DNA of 32,772 nucleotides from Neelides folsomi (Eukaryota > Arthropoda > Collembola > Neelipleona > Neelidae): assembly GCA_034687125.1 (NCBI GenBank), contig JAQGBZ010000558.1:1-32772 (forward strand). Reading direction: 5' to 3'. A program made the translations under genes and the position numbers. This document shows positions 24,457-32,772 of the stretch, in pieces (positions within the stretch are counted from its first letter, which is position 1; each line of letters opens with the position of its first letter). The notes below the pieces were generated by a model. That model was not told where the DNA came from. It did no database searches and worked only from the letters and a program-made list of their open reading frames with translations.

Positions 24457-27400
24457 TCAGTCATCTTCGAGCAAATCTTCGTCCAAAAGGTCCTACAAAA
24501 TCAATAACAAATAAATATTTTAATTGTCATTAATTATAAAGAAATTTAATACATATTTACTGTCTTTATCTTACAGCTGGATCAACATTATTATCATCCA
24601 AGTTTAATCCTTCAATTTCTAATTCAAACTCAGGGTCGAGGTATTCGTCTGACATAAAGGAAGCGGCTGAAGCTGTTGGTTTCTGAATAGCTGAGCTTGA
24701 GTTCGAATGTGGTGGTTGGGCAGACACAGGAGTGGGCTTCATTGGTTGCTGTATCTCAGTCGCCTGTTGATGTGCAGTGCTTGGACTTGGGAAGAATAAA
24801 GGCTTTTGTTTTTCTTCGGCATCTTTATTTAACCCATCCTCGTCTTCATCTCGAGAATAGTGGAATTTTCCTGAACCTTCGGCCATTTGCATCTCTTCAA
24901 GTGGTCGCCTTTCGGAACATGCCTAAATATTCATTTATAACATTTATGAGGTTATTTTATCTAATAATTTAAAAATATTGAAATGAATTTTATTCTAAAC
25001 TTACAGGAACACGCGGATAAGCATTTGCTGGTAACAAATTTTTTCTTTCATTCTTCATAAACTGCTCGGCCTTTAAGGAATTGGCATAATCGGGAAATAA
25101 GTTTTCATATTGAATTGGATCTGCCAGCCTTTGAGCTGCCTTTTCACTGATTTTTGATAGTGATTCCCTCCAAAGGGATACTATTCTTGGCATTTGGCTG
25201 GGCAAATAAGTCCTAAAAATACAAATTAAAATCAATTTCAATAAAATACCAGGTAAATATTACATATAAATTATTATAAATACCCTTTTAATTCAGTATT
25301 TATTATAAAAACAAATGTTTATAATGATGAACCTTGCAAAGAAAGCTGCCTCGGGAAGTCTTTCAGTATTAATAAGAATTTCAAGACATTTTTCAAGATT
25401 TCCAAGCAAAAAGTATGACGTAAAAGAAACATTGTTCTTTCCAGTTTCTTCGGCAGTTTCTGCAAGCTTTTGCACCATTTCAGCATTTCCTAAATTTTGT
25501 AAAAAGATTAATTAATAATAATAATTCATAAAATAATCCACCCTTTAATTTAAAAAAAATTGAAATAAATCTTAAAGTGACAAACCAGCTGATGTCGCAA
25601 GAAGAAGGAGCCCTCCCATATCTTGAGCTTTATGAAGAGCCTCTTGGGCAATTCCAAACTCGCATTTATTCATTGCCAAATCCGCGACCTGCTTCCACTT
25701 TTGTTCACTGTCGGACTCTTCTGCTATTTGCTGTGCAGTTTTAAGCTCTCCGAGTGAAATCGCTAAATCGAACTTATGTTCGGGATCTGTCGAAACAGCT
25801 AAAGCTTGTTTTCGGAACCCCTATTTACAAAATAATAATTAAACATTTGAATATTAATAATATATAAAATCAGAAAATAAATACATGCAGACATATTTAG
25901 TATACAGCTCAATCCGTTTGGAGGTTGACATTGGAGAAATGAAATTGAGTTAGTAACTTTGGATAATTCTCAAATAAACAAAAAAAATCATTTCTAAAAA
26001 TGAATAATGAAATTCAAAAATTTTCAACTTTTTCTAACATGACAGGAAGCGAATTCTATTTAACGAATCATTCAAACGGGTCAAAACATTCTAATTCCAA
26101 AATTCGACCACATTCGAGATGGATAAGAGCAACTATTATTTCAGTGTTTGTCTCAAAATGGTGCTCAGTTTGAGAAATTCGCTAATTTGATTTTTAAGAT
26201 AACAAAGTTTTTGTTTATTTGAGAATTATCCACAGTTACTAACTCAATTTCATTTCTCCAATGTCAACCTCCAAACGGATTGAACTGTATTGAATATTAT
26301 CTTATTCAAAATATCAAAAAAGTACTTGTTTTTCAAGAAAATGTGCAACACGAGTTCTCTGATCCTTCGGAATAATTTGAAGAACTTTGTCAGCCGTTTC
26401 AAAGTCAGCTCTCATAACAGCAGTTTGATACTCAAGCACGGAAACAAGTAGAGAGTATGAAACGACATTGAGTTCTTTGTCGCCCAAATAAAGCCGATTG
26501 TCTTTTGGAATGTAACCGAGAAGATACATCACCCTGTGGTTTAAAACAAAGGTTAGTATAAATTAAATAACATATTTTCATATTACTATAAACTTAATAT
26601 CTAACATTAAATAAATAAGTTTATAATGGAAAATTCTGAACAAGGATTTACCTATCTAAATGTGAAATTGTGACGATTTCTCCACCAACATAATAATTCA
26701 ATCTATTAACGCTATTAGTATAAATAAAGCAATCTCCAACCCAAAGTCCCGTCTTTACAGTTTCTTCATTCTCTCCAAGCACCTAATAAATTGAATGAAT
26801 AACATTACATATTAAAAGCAATAATCAATTATATTTTTATAAAATGATATAATATAAAAATCTCATAAATCATATATAAATCAAATATACATCAAAGGCA
26901 TCTTCATATCCATCTTCCGTGTAATTATCTTTAGTTTCCTTTGAACTATTGACGGCAGTTTCATTGTATTTGAGAATGAAATAACTATCTTCTGTGGCGA
27001 TGCAGACAAGTTCTCCACTCTCTGACCAAAAGACATTTCTTGGAGTGATTTCAATTCGCCTCACCAAGTCTTGGGTTTCCCAATCGTAAAATGCAAGGCC
27101 AGATACAGATTTCACTCCAAGCAGATAACCACCGTAAATTCCTGAATTGCATAAATGGTTAAAAGTAATAGACTTTACCAGTTAGTATAAGTATTCCTAA
27201 AGGATCGTAATTATAAAATTAATTTATAGTATAGTAGTTCAAAAAATATTACCTTCGGCTCCATATTCAGGCTTGAAAGTTTTCTTTTCCTTGAAATTTT
27301 TAAATATTCTAATCGTCGAAGTACTTTCCCGAATAGCGTATTCTGAAGAGTCAAGAGCCCAAACAAATTCCTGAGCAGGGCCAAATGCTTTGTTTCTTAA

Positions 27401-29988
27401 GGCCATAGCGGTGTAAATTATAAATTCACCATCGCCGCACACAACAACAAACCTTTTCACAAAAATATTTTAACCAAAGAATTTACACAGATGCTTTAAG
27501 GCGAAGATCATTTTACGACAATATACCGATAATAGTATTTAAATGGTGTATAGGAATTTGACTATTAATTACTAAATTACCTCCCATTAGGATTATGGGC
27601 AATTGTCTGAGGATAAATTTCACAACTTCCCATATCTTTAACAGCAAGTGGAAGTCGTTCACCGTCTTTGATTTCGGCACCATCAGGAAGTGCTTTCAAA
27701 TTGGCTTGCTGGACTTCTGAATGACGCGCCCAAATTATTTTCCCACTTGAATCCATTGAAACTGCTGGTTCTTCTCTTCCAGCCTAAACATACAAATTAA
27801 ATTAAATGGTATTCTTATCTTAAAAATGTTTTTATTTAATTTTTACCTTGATAAGGATGCTTCCTTCATCATAACCGACGGCAACATTGTTAGATCCTTT
27901 TAAACAGTTAATTGCCCAAACTCTCTCGAGTCCATAGTTAAGTGTCGATTCAAGTCGGTAGGTATTCGCATGCCAAAGACGAACTGTGCCATCCTCAGAA
28001 CCGGTCAAAATAATCGGAAGTTCCGGATGAAAACTGACAGCAGAAACATTTGACGCGTGGCCTTCCAAAGTTTGTACACATGTCTTGTTTTGATAATCCC
28101 AAATCTTTACAAGTCGATCGTCAGCTCCAGAAATCAAATAAGGTTTGTCGCCCCCGAAATAATAATCAACACAGTTGACTCCTTTCTCATGGCCTTCAAG
28201 CGTAAAATTTGGAGCCGAGGAACCCAATTGCCATACCTAAGAAATATTTAAATTAATGTGACTGTAACTTATTGTTGGTTAATACAATGTTAATATGAAA
28301 TTAAATGTATGTATATTGTTCATTCTATTTAACAAGTACTTACTTTCACAGTTCTATCAAGTGAAGCTGAAGCAAAAGTGTTGTTGTCTTTTGGATTAAT
28401 GACAACCTGCATAACATAATGGGTGTGCCCTTCAAATACTTGCTGACATGACCATGACTTTTCCCAGTTCCAAAGTTTAATGACCATATCATCTGTAAAA
28501 TCAAATTAGGTATAAATCTAAAATCTTAAAACACTTTTTAGACAAATATGATAAAACAAATCTCTCACCACTGCTCGTGAGAATATAAGGCTGGACGGGA
28601 TGAACCACAATGCATCTAACATAATCTGAATGAGCTTCAAATGAGTGAATCCTCTCAAGTGTGTTGTAATTGAATACTCGAACTTGGACATCATCAGAAC
28701 CAGTAACGACCCAGTTTTTCCTTGGTACAAACTTTGCAGCTCTCACAGGTAAATCACAAACCTAGAAGATGAAAATTAAAAATGAGCTTTTCCAATCAAA
28801 TATAAGTGATAGTTTTAATGAAAAATCTAACTTCATTACCGTTTATTAGATTAAATTATTAGGAAATGCAATTTCGTATTGTATTATAATGCTGAATATA
28901 AATTCTATTTATTACCTCAAATGTTTTGATAAGAACTTGGTTTTCGTGATTCCAAATATGGACGTTTCCGTTGTATAAAGACACGAGAAGCCAGGGTTCT
29001 GATGGATGAAGGTCGACGCATTTGACTCGATCCGATCTTGCAGTCAATTTTCGCTTCACCTCTAATTTCAAAGGCTAAATACGAATAGTGAGCAAAAATA
29101 TTAAAGGGTGAAGAAAAGATTAATTTTTGTGATGTTAGATATAAGTTAAAAGGCTCAAATAAAGCAACGTACATTATTCAAATGACTAGGTTTAGAAGCA
29201 GCGGATAGAGCCGAAGAGTTTTTTGTGTTAGAGTTTCCAGCTGAATACGAAATTGCTAGATCTTTGATCTTGCCAATTTTCAGCCCTTTAAACATTTCTA
29301 CATACAATTTGTTACTAAATTAATTTGCATTCGTCAAACAACAAATTAAAAGCAACTCATAATTATGTACAATTCATTACTTTAAGATCGGCTTATATTG
29401 ACATCCACAATCCAAATTGGAAAATCAAGCTATGTTAACTAAAAAGTAAGTATGTTTGATTCCAAAGAATGAGTTGCAAACTCGAAAGTTTGAAACGTCT
29501 TTTAGTATAAGCTCAGTAGTGTATCAGCTGGAATATAAAAATTAATCTTTAAAAGTTTCAATATGTAATGCAATATCTATTATAATATGGTAAAATGTAA
29601 ATGTTCAAAATAAAAAAATTAAATAAGCATCAAATAGAACTCAAATTATACAATAATTAATATTTATAATAACTCTGCATTAAATAATGATTCAAATTAT
29701 GAAGTTTATATATAATAATAATAAATTGAATAATTGCATTGTCAGTTTGTCAAACATAAAGATATGAGATGAGATTGAAATTGAACAACCAGACAAAATA
29801 AAGTTTAATAATCGCCATTCGTCAAACAAGAAACCAAACAAATAGAAAATCCTAAGACAAAAGAAAGACAAGAAAGTTAATTTAAGGAATAAAAGCCGAA
29901 AGGCTCCTAAAACTCCTAGTCCATGGGGAAAAAATAAAAATGACTACATCTGCTAGCTCAATGCAAAAGATGTTAAATCCCTTACCAT
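24457..29988 (-). CDS. COPB2: Coatomer subunit beta' (beta'-COP), 15 coding exons, complete
   Basis: Coding exons, 5' to 3' on the minus strand: 29986-29988, 28916-29074, 28569-28761, 28344-28492, 27847-28236, 27581-27783, 27253-27452, 26891-27141, 26652-26782, 26326-26533, 25586-25820, 25333-25489, 25005-25212, 24575-24922, 24457-24492. All have GT/AG borders and consistent phase, giving 956 aa. The protein starts [20 protein letters not shown], nearly as in vertebrates. WD40 repeats fill about 1-300 ([31 protein letters not shown]), a second beta-propeller runs to about 600 ([33 protein letters not shown]), an alpha-solenoid to about 830 ([22 protein letters not shown]), then a variable tail ends in the acidic [11 protein letters not shown]. 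Beta'-COP is part of the COPI coat on Golgi membranes; its first propeller binds dilysine retrieval signals. It is about 50 aa longer than the human protein, all in the tail. Retention of the last 82-nt intron would replace the acidic end with VR-stop. Confidence 0.97.
25905..26287. mobile_element. 383-bp MITE with 80-bp terminal inverted repeats in a COPB2 intron
   Basis: The left terminus 25905-25984 and right terminus 26208-26287 are inverted copies, 78 of 80 positions identical; both begin CAG(C/T)TCAATCCGTTTGGAGG. The element is flanked by TA on each side (25903-25904 and 26288-26289), the target duplication of Tc1/mariner transposons. The inner 220 bp has no transposase frame. It is therefore a nonautonomous miniature element, and the near-identity of the arms suggests recent insertion. 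It lies wholly within the intron between exons ending 26326 and starting 25820, so coding is undisturbed. Confidence 0.9.
29173..29295 (-). CDS. COPB2: Probable alternative first coding exon of COPB2
   Basis: Inside the first intron, an ATG at 29295-29293 opens 41 codons that run directly into a GTACGT donor at 29172 in phase 0, the phase needed by the next exon at 29074. The predicted isoform begins [20 protein letters not shown] and continues through SHLNN into [10 protein letters not shown], giving 996 aa. The added segment is rich in Ser, Asn and Lys, has one Asp and no Glu, and has no membrane span. A tract ending GTATGTAG precedes the ATG by two bases, so it may instead be a spliced second exon, in which case the upstream ATG would give only a six-codon frame. 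Open frame, donor and phase are seen; use in the cell is inference. Confidence 0.5.
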
Positions 29989-30496
29989 GATGATACACTA
30001 AATTGATTCCCCTTTTATATCCAAATTTTGTTTATCCTCGTCCACGATTTTTTTAAATTTCTAACTCCTTTTTAAATGAACCTTATTGATATTTTAATCA
30101 AAGTCGGAAATCTGACGAAATGACAACTCACCCTATCTTTAAATAAACGCGCATTTGTTCCTTCTTGCCTCTTGAATTTTCGCACTTTTTAACCGTCAAT
30201 GTGTTATGAATTAACTTTCGCCCCATAGCTGTAGAGGCACTCAACTCATAACTAGCGGCTTCGGCTGACTTCGGCATAAAGGTACATAAAAGATGTATAC
30301 AAATTCAAAGGAACAAAAGGAATTTTGGAAGATTGACAGAAACAATCATATAATATTTATATACCTAATATAATTAGGAGTATAAAAAGTATGTAAATTC
30401 ATATATGAATTTTCAGGATAAACGATTGTAACTAAAATGGACGAAGTCAATAAATAAATGAATATCACTCACAATCAATTATTATAAAATTAAAAT
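29989..30496. promoter_or_regulatory. Divergent promoter region between COPB2 and the carrier gene
   Basis: The two start codons lie back to back about 0.5 kb apart, so both promoters must lie here unless untranslated exons are missed. The carrier side has a canonical TATA box. The COPB2 side shows no clear TATA; this is common for housekeeping genes. No repeat or other gene is seen in the interval. Confidence 0.55.
30381..30416 (+). promoter_or_regulatory. Candidate TATA box and start for the carrier gene
   Basis: TATAAAAAG lies at 30381-30389 and a TTTCAG initiator-like sequence at 30411-30416, about 34 nt after the first T of the box. The implied leader to the start codon at 30497 is about 82 nt. 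Spacing is slightly long, and the region is AT-rich enough for a chance match. Confidence 0.4.
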
Positions 30497-32472
30497 ATGG
30501 GAGATATTAAAAATGAAGAGAAGCTTCAAGGATTCAAATCATTCTTCAGAAATTTCACTGCTGGTGGAACGTCTGCTTCTGTTGCTGTTACGGTTATGGC
30601 CCCAATTGAAAGGGTGAAGCTCATTTTACAAATCCAACGTTCAAATCCTAAATTGAAGTCAGAAGATCTTTATAAAGGTAACATAAATGTAAAGTTCTAT
30701 CAAATTGATTAATGAAAAGCCAATTCATTTAAATAAGTAATCATTTTCAACTGTGTTTATTTGCAATAATTTAATATGAAAAATTTTTATTAGGGTTTTT
30801 TGATGCAAGCAAAAGGATTGTGAAAGAGCAGGGCTTTTTCTCATTTTGGCGAGGAAACAGTTCAGCAGTAGTTAGATGCTTCCCTTACCTCTCTCTCAAC
30901 TTTTCTGTTAAAGAGAAGTAAATATTTAACTACGTACTTATCGTTAATATAATGGAACGAAATTGAAATGGAATGGAAATAAGAATAATACCTAACACAA
31001 ACTGAACGATTTGGCCTTATTGGGATTTGGGAGCTTATTCTTTAAAAGCTTTTAAACAAAATATTTTTCATTCGTAGATTAAAAGAAAGATTCCAAAAGG
31101 AGGCAGATTTTAAAGATCATCATATTAAAAGATTTTTGTCAAATTTACTTGTTGGTGGGACTTCAGGAGCGATTGCAATTGCATCAATTTATCCTTTGGA
31201 TTTTGCACGAACAAGGTTTTTAATTGATTTTTAATGGAACACAGTTTCACCAATTAACTAAATAATCTACAACTTGTACTTTTTATCATTGTTTAATGAA
31301 AAAATAATATAAATGCTTATAGAATTGCGACTGATTTAGGGAGAAATGTATCGGAACGGCACTACACTTCATTTATTGATTGCATTAAGAAAACAACAAG
31401 TCGAGATGGAATTGGTGGACTTTATAGAGGATTGTCATTTTCATTAGTAGGAGTTTTTATTTATCGGTACACAATCGTATACAATTGTAATAGATAAAAA
31501 TATTCATTTGTTATAAATATTATTATATTATTCATCATGATCAGTCGATTCTTAAGCTATTAAAATAAATAATTGTTTACAGGTATACTACATACTTTAA
31601 CATATATTATATACCGCTTTATTATTTTACCAATATATAACGAACCTAATTAATTGACAGATCTACATATTTTGGACTTTATGATACCTTTAAAGAAGTA
31701 CTCAATTCTGATGAGAACGAAAGATCGTTATTTATTGCATTTTTATCAGCAGAAGTTGCCGCTACACTTTCAGGAATCATTTCATATCCCTTTGATACTG
31801 TCAGGAGAAGTATGATGATGCAAAGTGGATTCAAAGATGAGAATAAGCTTTATAAAGTAATAATCAATGCCGCAACTACTAGTTTATTTTATTTACTATG
31901 AACTACTAGGTATGATATAGGTATTGATTATCAATTTCAAATAAATTAATTTCACAAATATAGTATTTTTATATTTTTTACGAGTACCAGTATATAATCG
32001 ATAATCAAATATTATATTTTTTGAAAACTAGGATTCTATCGAATGTACAAAGGCGATTTTCCGAGAGCAGGGAATACGTGGTTTCTACCACGGATCACTG
32101 GTCAACATTTTAAGAGGGTCAGGAGGAGCAATTATGCTAGTGGCTTTCGACGAGATTCAAATCCTCTTGGACAATAGGAGAAAACAAGCCTCTAAAATTG
32201 GGAGTAAAGATGAGGGGAAAGTCGAGGCTTCAAGATCTCCCCATATCTACGTTGCTAGTTACGAAGATGACACTTATGAAGATACTACAACCGAAACCCA
32301 TCAGTATAAGCCATTCGAAAGGTTTTTAAAACTTTTATTAAATTCTTCCAATTCGAACGATTCAGAACCAACGGAATCTTCAGAACCAATAATCAACAAT
32401 AAAAAGTCAAAAGAAAGTCGAAAAGGCAGGCACGATAGGATTTCGGAAAAAAGATTGTTAATTTCGTGTTAA
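30497..32472 (+). CDS. ADP/ATP-carrier-like mitochondrial carrier (SLC25 family), 6 exons, divergent
   Basis: Exons 30497-30677, 30794-30917, 31078-31215, 31323-31466, 31661-31856, 32032-32472; all GT/AG, in phase, 407 aa. The three carrier signatures are present: PIERVK at 36, PLDFAR at 141, PFDTVR at 239, about 100 residues apart, so the three-repeat, six-helix fold is intact. It aligns with ADP/ATP translocases along its length (FWRGNSSAVVRCFP, LYRGLSFSLVGVFIYR, ILRGSGGAIMLVAFDEI). ADP/ATP carriers exchange matrix ATP for cytosolic ADP. Two diagnostic positions differ: the lysine of helix 1 that contacts nucleotide (bovine K22) is Val31, and RRRMMM is RRSMMM (244-249). Arg88, Gly191, Tyr195 and Arg289, matching bovine R79, G182, Y186 and R279, remain. 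A ~100-residue hydrophilic tail follows the normal end at about 307, acidic then Lys/Arg-rich. No stop or frameshift is seen, so it looks functional but is perhaps not a standard ADP/ATP exchanger. Confidence 0.92.
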
Positions 32473-32486
32473 AACTGTTTGTTTAA

Positions 32487-32492
32487 AATAAA
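32487..32492 (+). terminator. Carrier-gene polyadenylation signal AATAAA
   Basis: AATAAA starts 15 nt after the TAA stop codon, followed by T-rich sequence. The very short 3' untranslated region is unusual but the signal is canonical. Confidence 0.7.
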
Positions 32493-32554
32493 ATATGTTT
32501 ATTATTATAATTTGTTTTGCTTATACTGAGATTTTATCATATAATATACATAGG

Positions 32555-32587
32555 TAATCACTTCTTCAATAATTAAAGAAGTGATTA
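32555..32587. repeat. 12-bp perfect inverted repeat downstream of the carrier gene
   Basis: TAATCACTTCTT (32555-32566) and its exact reverse complement (32576-32587) flank a 9-nt loop. It lies about 60 nt past the polyadenylation signal. It could form a hairpin but AT-rich sequence makes short palindromes fairly common. The rest of 32588-32772 shows only short GATTCT and GCTACAAT repeats. Confidence 0.6.
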
Positions 32588-32772
32588 AAATTAGTGTTTA
32601 ATGATTAAATTCACCAAATAAAAGTAGAGCATGAGCGTACATAATATTAACTTTAAGTATTAGTTCAGAAGGTAGTAATTTATGAGTGCTAATATGGAGG
32701 TTCCTTTTTTAGAATTCTGATTCTGATTGTGACTGTAGCTACAATCTGAGCTACAATTTCGGATTGTAAAAT

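Noticed and set aside
24566..24580. COPB2 ending at the in-frame stop just after 24575 (VR-stop)
   Set aside because: A GTAAGA donor at 24574 and a TTTGTAG acceptor before 24492 join an exon encoding the acidic end expected for beta'-COP, so the spliced end is preferred; intron retention remains possible as an isoform.

Overview
This is animal nuclear DNA. It is strongly AT-rich, has spliced genes with GT-AG introns, and carries three recognisable protein-coding genes plus small transposon-type repeats. The genes are chordin/short gastrulation, coatomer beta'-COP and an ADP/ATP-carrier-like mitochondrial carrier. The base composition, the arthropod-type TCAGT initiator motifs and the Tc1/mariner-type repeats suggest an arthropod, possibly a copepod such as a sea louse. 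That placement is inference; no database search was possible.

Layout. 1-2355 is very AT-rich DNA downstream of chordin. 2356-18102 (minus) is a complete chordin/sog gene of 13 coding exons and about 970 codons, with a 9.7-kb intron that splits the first cysteine-rich domain. 18174-24320 is intergenic: no convincing gene, a cluster of small inverted repeats and a decayed transposase-like ORF. 24457-29988 (minus) is a complete COPB2 gene of 15 coding exons and 956 aa, with a 383-bp MITE in one intron and a probable alternative first coding exon. 30497-32472 (plus) is an intact six-exon carrier of 407 aa, transcribed divergently from COPB2 across about 0.5 kb. 32473-32772 is its 3' flank with a polyadenylation signal.

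The three genes do not form a pathway. Chordin is a secreted BMP antagonist of dorsoventral patterning, beta'-COP is a housekeeping COPI coat subunit, and the carrier belongs to the mitochondrial inner membrane. COPB2 and the carrier may share a bidirectional promoter region. All exon joins were checked by hand for GT/AG borders and reading phase, and all three models stay open end to end.

The observations most worth following are: (1) the carrier, which keeps all three carrier signatures but has lost a substrate-binding lysine and the third arginine of RRRMMM and has gained a ~100-aa tail; (2) an 84-nt, nearly fully paired, pre-miRNA-like hairpin in a chordin intron; (3) the COPB2 start codon sitting alone in its exon, with an in-frame alternative N-terminus encoded inside the first intron; (4) a TATA plus four-fold initiator array just upstream of chordin.
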